A stretch of 39,586 bases of DNA from an unicellular cyanobacterium SU3 (GTDB lineage Bacteria; Cyanobacteriota; Cyanobacteriia; Cyanobacteriales; Microcystaceae), in NCBI GenBank assembly GCA_002172675.1, contig NETF01000192.1, positions 1-39,586 on the forward strand, given 5' to 3'. The position numbers were made by a program, and so were the translations under genes. Of this stretch, positions 1 to 9,114 are shown piece by piece. Every line of letters starts with the position of its first letter. The first letter of the stretch is position 1. Under the pieces are notes generated by a model. It was not told the DNA's origin and did no database searches. It worked only from the letters and a program-made list of their open reading frames with translations.

Positions 1-66
1 GGCACAGTAAAAGATGTTTATATTCCCATCAATGATATTTTACCTCTCCCTTCTCCTGCTACATAA
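1..66 (+). CDS. C-terminal end of an unidentified protein (partial)
   Basis: Frame 1 is open from the first base and ends with TAA at 64-66, giving a 21-residue tail that finishes LPLPSPAT. The gene starts outside the window. The tail is too short to assign a family; the proline/serine-rich end only suggests a flexible terminus. It is followed by about 100 bases without a convincing gene. Confidence 0.4.
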   Translation, partial: GTVKDVYIPINDILPLPSPAT

Positions 67-163
67 TTTAAACTTATGAATTTTGGTGGCGATCGCTTGT
101 CTCAAGCTGACTTTGTGATCTACTGAAACTTGCACCTTATACCACGATAAAACGCAACCGTTA

Positions 164-298
164 GTGACAGAGGAAACCATTAAATTAACTCCTGGGAACC
201 CCATCACTGTGATTAAACGCTGGTGTTACCGTTACCGAGGGATTTTATTCGTTGTGGGATTAATTGCTATTAGTTTAGCGATCGCCTTATCTAGTTAA
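164..298 (+). CDS. Possible 44-aa single-pass membrane peptide, or gene remnant
   Basis: A GTG at 164 opens a 44-codon frame ending with TAA at 296-298. The product has a charged first half (VTEETIKLTPGNPITVIKRW) followed by a basic stretch and a hydrophobic segment (ILFVVGLIAISLAIAL), the pattern of a small single-pass membrane protein. The frame is open upstream to 119 without an ATG, and there is no clear ribosome binding site, so it may instead be the 3' remnant of a longer gene. It converges on nblS and overlaps its end by four bases. I do not recognise a family. Confidence 0.3.
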   Translation: MTEETIKLTPGNPITVIKRWCYRYRGILFVVGLIAISLAIALSS

Positions 299-2331
299 AA
301 GAGTAAGCTATTAGGATGAACATCGACGGTTCTCGGTAGTGTGTTTTCATTGGTACATCCTTCTGAGGGGGAACAATTATCTTGATAAAGGGCTAAATCA
401 AACCAAAACGTTGTACCGATTCCAACTTCACTAATCAGATGAATTTGACTGTGATGTTTATCAATAATATTTTTCACAATGGATAATCCTAACCCCGTTC
501 CTTCGAGGGTATGGACGCGATTTTCTACACGGAAAAACCGATCAAAAATAGCGGCTTGATCTTCGGCTGCAATACCAATTCCTGTGTCAGATATTTCTAC
601 TCTTACGCAGGATTTATCATTAAATTGTTTTGACTTTGTTTTAAAATGATAAGCCCGAATCATTATAATCCCACCAGGAGGGGTAAATTTGAGGGCATTT
701 CCCACTAAATTAGTCATGACTTGTAACAACAAATCATAATGTCCTAAGACTAACGGTAAATCATCTTCAACGTCTTTGTTTAAAACTAATTCTTTATCCC
801 TAGCATTCAGTTGGCAAGTTCTTACCGTTTGTTCAATTAACTGAGATAAATCTACCCCATCAAGATGATAAGTTTTAGAAGATTCTAGACGGGATAAATG
901 TAGAACATCGTTAACTAAATGAGTAAGGCGATCGGTTTCATGATTAGCCGTTTCTAAAAATTCTTTACGTTCTGCTTCTGTTAAATCTTCTCCGAATTCT
1001 GCCAAGGTTTCGATAAAAGATTTAATGTTAAATAACGGGGTTCTCAACTCGTGGGATACATTACTAATAAACTGACTTTTGGCTTCATTTAATTCTACTT
1101 CACGGGTAATATCCTGTACCGTCATTGCGATACCTTTTAAGTTTCCTCTGTGTTGATCAAATACCTGTGTTAAAAGAACTCTGACAATTCTTGATGTGGG
1201 TTGACTGAGACTAATACGATATTCCCCTGGATTTATTTTTTGTTGTAGAGATGACGTTTGTGTCGTTGTCTCTAGTTCTGACTCTTGAGATTCTGTCCCA
1301 TTTTGCTGTATCATTTGTTCTAGGGGAACTTGTAATTGAGTGGTTAATTCTTCGGGTAAAATTTCGAGAATATTCTCACCAATGACATCTTTTCCTTCCC
1401 AAACAAACATCCGTCTTGCTGTAGGATTAACTAATAATAAATTGAGATCAGTATCTAATAAAATTGCCCCATCGACAATGGTGGACACCAAAGTATCTAA
1501 TTTAGCCTTTTCTGCGGTTAATTCCTCAATATTTTGTTCTTCGTAACGTTCAAGACGTTTGGCCATTTCGTTGAAGCTAAAAATTAATTCTCCTAACTCT
1601 CCGCCAAAGGGAAGATTAATCCGTTGTTTAAAGTTTCCTGCTGCAATATTTTTCACCCCAACCAATAATTCTTTGATGGGACGAGTAATGGTCAACGCAT
1701 TAAAAACAGCCCCTAAAATGACCATAGCCCAAATTGCCACAAACACAGCGATGGTTACATCACGGGTTAAATTAGACGAGTTGACCACCGTAGCATTAGG
1801 ATTGATGCCGATTGCTAAATAACCTAAGTGTTTACCTTCGTGTTTGAGGGGAACAAAAACGTCGGTGACTTCACCGTTGGGACTTTTATGCTGTCGTACA
1901 AGGGGTAAGCTATCATGACCATCAGGAAAGTTAGGCAATTGTAATCGGCGTTCAATAGTTAAGGAGTTTTGAACCTCAGCCGATGAATAGGGAATGCCAA
2001 AGAAAATATGTCCTGTTTCGTCGGTGTAGATAATGTAACGGACACTAGAGGTACTTTGATAAAAGCGACTGGAAAAACGGGCGACATCAGTTAAATTATC
2101 CTCAGCAATAAGAGGGGTAACATTAGAAGCCAATAATAACCCCAAATCTCGACCAAAGCGCGTATCATTTAACTGTGCATCTTTTTGGATGCTATTAACC
2201 GCCCAAAAGGTTAAACCACTCATGAATAAGGAGACGGCCAGGGTTGCTGCTGCCATTAACTTGGTTTGCAGTGTAAATTCTGACCACCACCGTCTGAGAA
2301 TCTCTTTGATTTTGGTTAGGAGGTTAAACAA
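295..2331 (-). CDS. nblS: NblS/Hik33-type membrane sensor histidine kinase
   Basis: A 678-aa sensor kinase. The sequence shows a first membrane segment near residues 27-46, a periplasmic or lumenal sensor region, a second membrane segment near 195-215, a HAMP linker, a PAS domain, a dimerisation domain with the phospho-acceptor His at about residue 427 in VSHELRTPL, and an ATP-binding domain with G1/G2 boxes (DTGIGI, GTGLGL). Length, order and N-terminal sequence (MFNLLTKIKEI, FTLQTKLMAAATL) match the cyanobacterial NblS/Hik33 kinase, which in studied species controls high-light, nutrient and cold responses together with RpaB-type regulators. The start is TTG at 2331; it is preferred because the N-terminal residues match the family, and no better ATG lies upstream. 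No response regulator gene is adjacent, as is usual for this kinase. Confidence 0.93.
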   Translation of the reverse strand: MFNLLTKIKEILRRWWSEFTLQTKLMAAATLAVSLFMSGLTFWAVNSIQKDAQLNDTRFGRDLGLLLASNVTPLIAEDNLTDVARFSSRFYQSTSSVRYIIYTDETGHIFFGIPYSSAEVQNSLTIERRLQLPNFPDGHDSLPLVRQHKSPNGEVTDVFVPLKHEGKHLGYLAIGINPNATVVNSSNLTRDVTIAVFVAIWAMVILGAVFNALTITRPIKELLVGVKNIAAGNFKQRINLPFGGELGELIFSFNEMAKRLERYEEQNIEELTAEKAKLDTLVSTIVDGAILLDTDLNLLLVNPTARRMFVWEGKDVIGENILEILPEELTTQLQVPLEQMIQQNGTESQESELETTTQTSSLQQKINPGEYRISLSQPTSRIVRVLLTQVFDQHRGNLKGIAMTVQDITREVELNEAKSQFISNVSHELRTPLFNIKSFIETLAEFGEDLTEAERKEFLETANHETDRLTHLVNDVLHLSRLESSKTYHLDGVDLSQLIEQTVRTCQLNARDKELVLNKDVEDDLPLVLGHYDLLLQVMTNLVGNALKFTPPGGIIMIRAYHFKTKSKQFNDKSCVRVEISDTGIGIAAEDQAAIFDRFFRVENRVHTLEGTGLGLSIVKNIIDKHHSQIHLISEVGIGTTFWFDLALYQDNCSPSEGCTNENTLPRTVDVHPNSLLF

Positions 2332-2498
2332 GGCTAACTTACATTAAGATTTTGTAACATACAATCTATTCCCTACCATATTATATTAACTCGTCAAGAG
2401 CCTAGGGATAGAACTGAAAAGTCGTTAAAAAATAAATTTTTTTTGAATGGTTGAAATTGTTAGATCCCTATGCTAATATTAATAATTGTGAGATAAAT

Positions 2499-2583
2499 GG
2501 GTCGATGCCCGAGTGGTTAATGGGGGCGGACTGTAAATCCGCTGGCTATGCCTACGCTGGTTCAAATCCAGCTCGGCCCACCA
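2499..2583 (+). tRNA. tRNA-Tyr (GTA), CCA encoded
   Basis: The acceptor arms GGGTCGA and TCGGCCC (2573-2579) pair with one G-T, the anticodon GTA lies at 2533-2535, a long variable arm typical of bacterial tRNA-Tyr follows, and the T arm is GGTTCAAATCC. The discriminator A is at 2580 and CCA at 2581-2583 is encoded. It lies 12 bases before tRNA-Thr, so the two are probably co-transcribed. Confidence 0.95.
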
Positions 2584-2595
2584 CTTATAACACAC

Positions 2596-2667
2596 GCCCG
2601 TGTGGCTCAGTGGTAGAGCACACCCTTGGTAAGGGTGAGGTCACGAGTTCAATCCTCGTCACGGGCT
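2596..2667 (+). tRNA. tRNA-Thr (GGT)
   Basis: The acceptor arms GCCCGTG and CACGGGC (2660-2666) pair perfectly, the D arm reads GCTCAGTGGTAGAGC, the anticodon GGT is at 2628-2630 and the T arm contains GAGTTCAATCCTC. The discriminator is T and CCA is not encoded; a short T run follows directly. Confidence 0.95.
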
Positions 2668-2843
2668 TTTCACCTTAATATCACAATATCACTCGTTTTG
2701 CTAACTAATGTAAATTTATTAATGATTTGTTATCAATTGCGATCACTTTTCTTGATCAGGGTTGACCTGTCATTCCTGTGTGGTTAGATGAAATTTATCA
2801 AAAATTAGATAAGCGTTGAAAAAATATTCTGAACTTATAACTT

Positions 2844-3527
2844 TCATTTAATAATTTCTAATATTAAGTGATGACAGCGAAAATTTGAAGGATAGGATTT
2901 ATCTTGAGGAACATTACGTTGATGATCTGAAGTTTTGTGATGATAATTAAAAAAATCTGGGTGATTAGATAGTGTACAAGGTATCTTTTGCTCAATATTT
3001 GTAAATGCTTGATCTGGTGAACCTTTTAGTAAATATCCTAGCATTCCTCCTTCACTAGAAAAAGGTGCATAACGACAGGTTAAAAAATTATCTTTAATTT
3101 CTTTAATATATTCTGCTACTTTTCCATCTGAATGTAAAACTTTAGCTTCTAGCGGTAAAATAATTCTTTCATTAGCTATTAAAATAAATGCAATATCATA
3201 GGTTGGAGGTTGTGCTTGATCTGAATAACTTGTTTCAAGTTCAGAAACTTCATGTTGAACATCAAAAGTCTCATATCCTGTCATTCTACGACGAATTCTT
3301 CTTTCTAGAAGAGATGAAATACTTTTTTCGATTTCTTTATTCGCTTTTGTACAATCAACTTTTGATAATATATCTTCTTCCAGTATTTCATATCCCTGCC
3401 AAACTAATTTTAGTGCTGTTTTAGTTAAGTTTAAAGGCCATTCTTTGACAAGATTGACATATTCAGCATCTTCCATTGGCCATCTTAATTCTGCAATTGT
3501 TGTTCCTCTAATTCCTCGTTTCCCCAT
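2844..3527 (-). CDS. Putative PD-(D/E)xK nuclease of a restriction-modification island
   Basis: A 227-aa protein that I do not recognise by name. Residues 105-130 have the look of a PD-(D/E)xK nuclease core: Asp111 in a beta strand (PPTYDIAFIL) followed by ILPLEAKVL with Glu127-x-Lys129; Glu93 could be the helix acidic residue. It starts 10 bases after the stop of the DNA methylase gene on the same strand, so the two are probably one operon and this is the likely restriction subunit. The C-terminal third is rich in His, Asn and aromatic residues (HPDFFNYHHK, RCHHLIL) with no motif I can name. The start is ATG at 3527; no strong ribosome binding site is seen, which fits translational coupling. 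A different nuclease role within a defence locus is possible. Confidence 0.6.
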   Translation of the reverse strand: MGKRGIRGTTIAELRWPMEDAEYVNLVKEWPLNLTKTALKLVWQGYEILEEDILSKVDCTKANKEIEKSISSLLERRIRRRMTGYETFDVQHEVSELETSYSDQAQPPTYDIAFILIANERIILPLEAKVLHSDGKVAEYIKEIKDNFLTCRYAPFSSEGGMLGYLLKGSPDQAFTNIEQKIPCTLSNHPDFFNYHHKTSDHQRNVPQDKSYPSNFRCHHLILEIIK

Positions 3528-3537
3528 TGTCTAAAAT

Positions 3538-5849
3538 TTAATTAGTAGAGTTAATTTTTTGACCCGCTATCATAATATCCGCACAGATTTCATCTGCATC
3601 TTTTAATCCCATCGAACGAGTCCAATAACGAACTTTATCAGGTTTAATGAAATAAACAGTAGGAACTTTTATATCATTCCAAGTTACAGATTCATAAACT
3701 CTAGCAACTCGCTGATAGTAGATTCCTTCTTGTTGTGAATTGGGTTGATTTAAAAATAGTTCATTGAGTTTTTCTAATCTTTTTAGTAAGTTTGCTGAGT
3801 CTATGGTTTTAATTTTTATTTCCTCATGAATGGGATAATTAAGATGAATCGCAACTAAACGAACAGGTAAATAATTCTGATCAGGTTCTTGATATATAGT
3901 TGCACAAACATCTTTGTCTTTTCCAAAACTTGCTTTTATTACTCGGATAAAATAATCACAATATTGAGTTAATTCTGGTTCATTGTTTCGCTGTGTTTTT
4001 TGACGACCAGGAGATGAACTATCTCCTTTAAAATCGGGTAAAGTATACTTAAATAATGATTAGTAATGCTTTCTAGGGTAATAATACAAGTCGGAGAAAT
4101 GGCATTTTTAAACAATCCAAATCTTAAAGCTGATAAATCTACTATTTCAGATACTTTCCTGTCAGAAAATAGCTTGAAACGAAAATTGTGAGCAGTATTG
4201 ATTTTATTAAAAATTAATGCTCCTGCTGGTTGTATCATAGAAATGTAACCATTATCTTTAGTTAGTTTAATGGCTTTACTAAGAAAAAATGGAGCAATAT
4301 TCCCATAGGTTATACAATTATTCCAATTATATTTTTTTGTCCATATTTTTGCTTTTTTAGTAATGGTATTTCTTCCCCAAGGTGCATTACCTAAAACTAA
4401 ATCATATATTTTTGCATCTTCTTCTGTTTTAAACCCTTCGATATCTTCAGAAAAAAAGTCAGCAGCAATTAATTTTTTATTTCGTAAATTAGGAAATTTA
4501 ACCTCATTTTCCCAATAATTTTTAGGATCAATATGATCAAGCATCATTAAATAAAAACTAAAGGATGCTACTCTAATAGCTTCTTTGTCAATATCAACCC
4601 CTAAAAAATTATTTTCTAATAGGGATTTTAAAACATCAGGAGTAATATTTTTATTATGTGCTTTTTCCCAACGATAAATTAAGCGTTGATAAGCTTTAAC
4701 GAGAAATATTCCTGAACCACAAGCAGGATCAAGAATTTTTAGATTCCATTCTTCATCTTCCCAAGGTAAGACCCCATCTAGGATAAAATCCACAATAAAT
4801 TCTGGTGTATAATGAACTCCTTTGCCTTCTTTTTTACTCACAAATTCCTCATAAATACTACTAATAAATTCAAGGGGAATAACGTCAAAGGAATACATCG
4901 GCCATAAACATAGTTGACCTGTTTTTAACTCTAAGTCACCTCTAATAAAATCAGCAAGTTTTTTGAAATAAGAATCTTTTTGTTTGACCTTATCCATTTC
5001 TGCTTGCCATTCTTGTTCTCTCTCTGTTTCTGTACTTCCTTTACCTGGAAACAAATCTCCATTAAATTTATTATTTAACCAGCGAAAAAGTTGATAGCTA
5101 TCTTCAAAACTCTCTAAGATATCAGATAAGTTATCATAGGCTTTTGATAAAATGTTGGTGTTAACTAAATCTTGTATAATTTCTTGATTAAGCGCAGGAT
5201 TACCGTCAAGATCCTTTTTTTGAAATAAATATTGAATAAAAATCAATCTAGCAAGTAAATCATGAATTGTCCCTGAATCTAATCCTTCATCAATTAACTG
5301 TTTTCTAACTTCTTTTAAGTTTTCCAGTAATTTTTGATCTGCTGCACCACTACGCTGAAAACGATCACTATGTTTCTCAAAGAATTCACCAGAAACTAAC
5401 TCAACCCACTGTAAAGCATTAGCTGCTTGTTCGGATAAGGAAGCTTGATTAATTTCCTGAATAGGATTAGGTATTTTTGAAGGTTCAGGAGGTTCACAGC
5501 ACGACCATAGTCTTAATAATTGCGGTTCTACCGTAATTAATGCTCTAGTCCGACTAAAACTCCATGCTAGTCGATAAACTTCTTTTAGTGTCTTGTCAGA
5601 AATAGGTCTAGAAAACTTACAAACAACGGCCAAAGGGCTTTCTGTGGCATCGCCGATGGGATTTGCTGCTAATATCCCTACTTTAGCTCCTTTTGCTTCT
5701 TCAAGCTCTCTCCTAATTTTATTACCAATTTTTTCATCCGCCAATCTAGCATAAACCCTTGGTCCGGCCCCACTTGGTTGCCAAATTTGGTGAGGAGGTG
5801 GCCAGTAAAGTTTTTGGTGGGTAAGTTCCAGTAGGCGAGACTCAGACAT
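3538..5849 (-). pseudogene. N6-adenine DNA methylase (type IIG/Eco57I-like), interrupted by one frameshift
   Basis: The upstream frame encodes an adenine methyltransferase: SAM-binding motif I (ILDPACGSGIFLVKAY, near residue 370) and catalytic motif IV as NAPW (4377-4388), a variant of NPPW. An N-terminal domain of about 330 residues precedes it. That frame reaches a stop at 3969, but another frame is open with no stop from about 4058 down to TAA at 3538-3540, giving about 170 more residues (starting YTLPDFKGDSSSPG, ending AGQKINSTN). This segment has no ATG, GTG or TTG start near its beginning. Adding one base at the AAA/TTT run at 4051-4053 joins the frames into about 770 residues. I take ATG at 5849 (MSESRLLELTHQ) as the start; an upstream start at 5912 is less likely. 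The gene is divergent from a MerR-like regulator and upstream of a nuclease. Whether the frameshift is real or a read error cannot be told here. Confidence 0.75.
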
Positions 5850-5964
5850 CTTTGAGTAAATTGATTTCCCAAGATTACTAGAGAACTGTAATGTATTATA
5901 GAATAGTAACAATGTTTTTTCAGTTAATGTATTCTATTTTTACAAAAAAATAATACGTCAAATA

Positions 5965-5976
5965 CTACAGATGTAG
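5965..5976. promoter_or_regulatory. Small dyad in the divergent promoter region of the methylase island
   Basis: CTACAGATGTAG is an inverted repeat with 5-bp arms and a two-base centre. It ends nine bases before the ATG of the MerR-like gene, in the 135-base region between divergent genes. Position suggests an operator or autoregulatory site, but arms this short can arise by chance. AGGA at 5975-5978 serves as the probable ribosome binding site. Confidence 0.3.
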
Positions 5977-5984
5977 GATGTAAC

Positions 5985-6500
5985 ATGAGCCTTATACACG
6001 GATTTACCAGACAAGAAACCATCGCATTGACGGATACTACGTCTAATCGACTTCAGTACCTAGAGAGACAAGGTTTGGTGATACCTCAGCGCATTGGTAA
6101 GTCCCGTAAACCGACGGTTATTTATAGTTGGGAGCAAATTCTCGAAATTCGTGCTATTAAGCGTCTACGGAAAAATGTCTCTAGTCAAACAATAAAAAAG
6201 ATCATTCAATTTTTAGATAAAAGTGGTGTTGATGAGAGTTTAAGAGACAAACATTTGATTGTTATTAACGATGAGGTTTTCTGGGTTCAGCAAGATTGGT
6301 CAGATTTACAGCAAAAAATACCAACTATCGTTAAGGTTGCAGGAAAAGATAATATTAATATTGGTCAGTATATGCTGTTAGTTATCCCTATTTTTTCAGA
6401 TATTATTCAGGAAGTTTGGAAAGCTGCTAAAAAATCAGAATTAATCGATTTTGAAAGTTTTAAGGAACGAGCAAAAGTTAATGAGAATAAAATTGCATAG
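5985..6500 (+). CDS. MerR-like helix-turn-helix regulator
   Basis: A 171-aa protein with an N-terminal winged-helix region of MerR type: FTRQETIALTDTTSNRLQYL then ERQGLVIPQRIG and YSWEQILEIRAIKRLRK, the usual order of helix-turn-helix, wing and second helix pair. The C-terminal half (residues 80-171) lacks clustered cysteines or a known ligand domain, so metal sensing is not indicated. It is transcribed away from the methylase gene across a 135-base gap, so the simplest reading is a controller that times methylase and nuclease expression, an unusual fold for that role compared with the Xre-like C proteins. That role is inferred from position only. Start ATG with AGGA nearby. Confidence 0.7.
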   Translation: MSLIHGFTRQETIALTDTTSNRLQYLERQGLVIPQRIGKSRKPTVIYSWEQILEIRAIKRLRKNVSSQTIKKIIQFLDKSGVDESLRDKHLIVINDEVFWVQQDWSDLQQKIPTIVKVAGKDNINIGQYMLLVIPIFSDIIQEVWKAAKKSELIDFESFKERAKVNENKIA

Positions 6501-6587
6501 GATGTTTATTTAGCTCTCGTTCATTATAGTTATTAATATTTTCTAGATACAATATTTTAGCATAGTGTGTACTGAAAAATGACAAAG

Positions 6588-6612
6588 GTAAGGTAGGCAT
6601 AGCCCACCCTAC
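6588..6612. repeat. Imperfect palindromic repeat, copy 1
   Basis: An imperfect palindrome of the form GTAAGGTAGGC...GCCCACCCTAC, followed by AAAGTT. A closely similar unit lies at 20074-20098, also followed by AAAGT. It sits just beyond the end of ppsA on the minus strand and could act as its terminator, but the recurrence points to a dispersed small repeat. Confidence 0.55.
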
Positions 6613-6621
6613 AAAGTTAAG

Positions 6622-9114
6622 TTAACCCTTCTCAACTTCTGCCACCATTAATAAGGTTTTCAAGACAGAATCAGGGTTTAAACTCATCGAATCAATTCCT
6701 AATTCAACTAAGAATTTAGCAAACTCTGGATAATCACTCGGTGCTTGTCCACAAATACCAATTTTACGGCCTTTTTTCTTAGCGGTTTCTATGGCTAATT
6801 TAACCATTCGTTTCACCCCTTCATTGCGTTCGTCGAACAATTGAGCCACTAAAGCAGAGTCACGATCTAATCCTAATGTAAGCTGAGTTAAATCATTAGA
6901 ACCGATGGAAAAACCGTCAAATACTTCAGCAAATTGATCCGCTAAAATGACGTTACTGGGTAACTCGCACATGACATAAATTTTCAGATTATTCCCCCCT
7001 TGTTTGAGTCCATGTTTTGCCATCTCTGCAATCACTTTCTTCCCTTCTTCTGGGGTACGACAAAAAGGAATCATGGGGATAACATTAACTAAACCCATCT
7101 CATTCCGTACCATTTTCAACGCCTCACATTCTAGGGCAAATGCGTCGCGATACATGGGATCATAATAACGAGATGCACCGCGCCAACCAATCATAGGATT
7201 ATCTTCTTTGGGTTCAAATTGTTGTCCCCCTAATAAGTTGGCATATTCATTAGTTTTAAAGTCAGACATCCGCACAATAACGGGTTTAGGATAGAATGAA
7301 GCTGCGATCGTTGCCACCCCTCGCGCTAATTTATCGATGAAAAATTGTGGTTTATCATCGTAGCGTTTGGTTAATTCTGCAATTTGTTCTTTAACTCCTT
7401 CGTCTTCTAATTCATCGAAGTTCATTAAGGCTAAAGGATGGGCTTTAATATGGTTCGCAATAATGAATTCTAAACGGGCCAAACCGACACCTTGGGCGGG
7501 AATATTAGCTAAAGAAAAGGCTTTTTCTGGGTTGCCCACATTCATCAAAATTTGTGTTTTGGTAGTGGGTAAATTATCCAGTTGGTTTTCTTCAACTTCA
7601 AAGGGCAATAATCCCTCATATACCTTGCCTTCGTCTCCTTCAGAACAACAGATGGTGACTTCTTGACGGGTTTTTATTTTATCAGTGGCATCCCCACAAC
7701 CAACAATGGCAGGAATACCCATTTCACGGGCTATAATGGCAGCATGACAGGTTCTACCCCCTTGATTTGTAACGATCGCACTGGCTTTTTTCATGATGGG
7801 TTCCCAGTCAGGATCGGTGCGGTTGGTAATGAGGACTTCCCCTGGTTTGAATTGGTCTATTTTACTGGCTTCGAGGATGACACGGGCTTTCCCTTGACCG
7901 ATGGCAGCCCCCACACTGCGTCCGATGGCGACAACGTTACTATGGTCTTTTAAATGATAGGTTTTGAGGACATTCCCTGATTTACGGCCTTGTACGGTTT
8001 CTGGCCGGGCTTGGACAATGTAGAGGTCTCCGGTGCGTCCATCTTTTGCCCATTCAATGTCCATGGGGGTATAACTTTCCCTCACTTGAGAATAGTGATC
8101 TTCAATAATAGAAGCCCATTCCCCTAATTTTAAAATTTCTTCATCGGATAAACAAAATTTTTCTTGTTCTTCTCGTAAGACTTCGACATTTTTAGTCAGT
8201 TTTGATCCGCCGGTATCGTAGATCATTTTCACGGCTTTCGTACCGACTTTTTTATCTAAAATAGGTCGATATCCTTGTTTTAAAGTGGGTTTAAATACAT
8301 AGTATTCGTCTGGGTTAACGGAACCTTGAACCACATTTTCTCCTAACCCGTAGGCTGCAGTAATTAAGGCCGCATTTTTAAAGCCGGTTTCGGTATCAAT
8401 AGAAAACATCACACCGGCAGAAGCTAAGTCGGATCTGACCATCTTTTGTACCCCAACGGAAAGAGCAACTTCAAAGTGATCAAATCCGTTATTTTCACGA
8501 TAGGAAATAGCGCGATCGGTAAATAAAGAAGCAAAGCATTTATGACAGGCTTCTAGGACTCCTTTTACACTATGAATATTGAGGTAAGTTTCTTGTTGTC
8601 CGGCAAAACTAGCATCAGGTAAATCTTCTGCTGTGGCACTGGAACGAACCGCTACATCCAGGTTTTGGGTTTCTATTTCGCATTCTTCGCGATATTTTTC
8701 ACTCAGTTGACCGCATTCATCACTGTAGCGATCGCATAAGGTTTTATAGGCTTTTTTAATCGCTTCTTGTAGTTCTTTTGGGAAGGGTGTATTTAAAATT
8801 AAAGAACGAGCTAATTGTCCTCTTTCTTGTAAATTAGCAACATCATTAACGTCTAAATCTGCAAATAAATCTCTTAGTCTTGATTCTAATTCGGCTGATT
8901 CTATAAAGTGTCGATAGGCATAAGCAGTGGTAGCAAATCCTGTAGGAACCTTGATACCTTTAGGATTCAATTGTTGAATCATTTCTCCTAAAGATGAGTT
9001 TTTTCCCCCCACTAAACCCACATCTTTACTTCCGACTTCTTCAAACCACAAAATAAATGCTGTTTCTCTATTGCTGGTTGGGGTTATTTCGTTCGTCGTT
9101 GTCACCATAATCAA
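6622..9114 (-). CDS. ppsA: Phosphoenolpyruvate synthase (pyruvate, water dikinase)
   Basis: An 830-aa enzyme that converts pyruvate, ATP and water to PEP, AMP and phosphate, used in gluconeogenic carbon flow. The N-terminal ATP-grasp/PPDK domain begins ILWFEEVGSKDVGLVGGKNSSLGEM and includes VRSSATAEDLPDASFAGQ. The swivelling phosphohistidine domain has GGRTCHAAIIARE with His at residue 457. The C-terminal TIM-barrel PEP-binding domain ends with IGICGQAPSDYPEF, the active Cys at residue 788. Length and domain order are full. It stands alone; upstream is a long AT-rich region and the MerR-like gene converges on its end. The annotated ATG is followed two codons later by another ATG, so the exact start is uncertain by two residues. 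Confidence 0.96.
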   Translation of the reverse strand: MIMVTTTNEITPTSNRETAFILWFEEVGSKDVGLVGGKNSSLGEMIQQLNPKGIKVPTGFATTAYAYRHFIESAELESRLRDLFADLDVNDVANLQERGQLARSLILNTPFPKELQEAIKKAYKTLCDRYSDECGQLSEKYREECEIETQNLDVAVRSSATAEDLPDASFAGQQETYLNIHSVKGVLEACHKCFASLFTDRAISYRENNGFDHFEVALSVGVQKMVRSDLASAGVMFSIDTETGFKNAALITAAYGLGENVVQGSVNPDEYYVFKPTLKQGYRPILDKKVGTKAVKMIYDTGGSKLTKNVEVLREEQEKFCLSDEEILKLGEWASIIEDHYSQVRESYTPMDIEWAKDGRTGDLYIVQARPETVQGRKSGNVLKTYHLKDHSNVVAIGRSVGAAIGQGKARVILEASKIDQFKPGEVLITNRTDPDWEPIMKKASAIVTNQGGRTCHAAIIAREMGIPAIVGCGDATDKIKTRQEVTICCSEGDEGKVYEGLLPFEVEENQLDNLPTTKTQILMNVGNPEKAFSLANIPAQGVGLARLEFIIANHIKAHPLALMNFDELEDEGVKEQIAELTKRYDDKPQFFIDKLARGVATIAASFYPKPVIVRMSDFKTNEYANLLGGQQFEPKEDNPMIGWRGASRYYDPMYRDAFALECEALKMVRNEMGLVNVIPMIPFCRTPEEGKKVIAEMAKHGLKQGGNNLKIYVMCELPSNVILADQFAEVFDGFSIGSNDLTQLTLGLDRDSALVAQLFDERNEGVKRMVKLAIETAKKKGRKIGICGQAPSDYPEFAKFLVELGIDSMSLNPDSVLKTLLMVAEVEKG

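Noticed and set aside
2451-2678. Open frame of 75 codons on the plus strand
   Set aside because: It runs through both tRNA genes and has no protein-like features; it is a by-product of the tRNA sequences.
2760-2818. Short open stretch reading PVIPVWLDEIYQKLDKR
   Set aside because: It looks like the end of some protein, but there is no start or upstream domain, and it is too short to assign.
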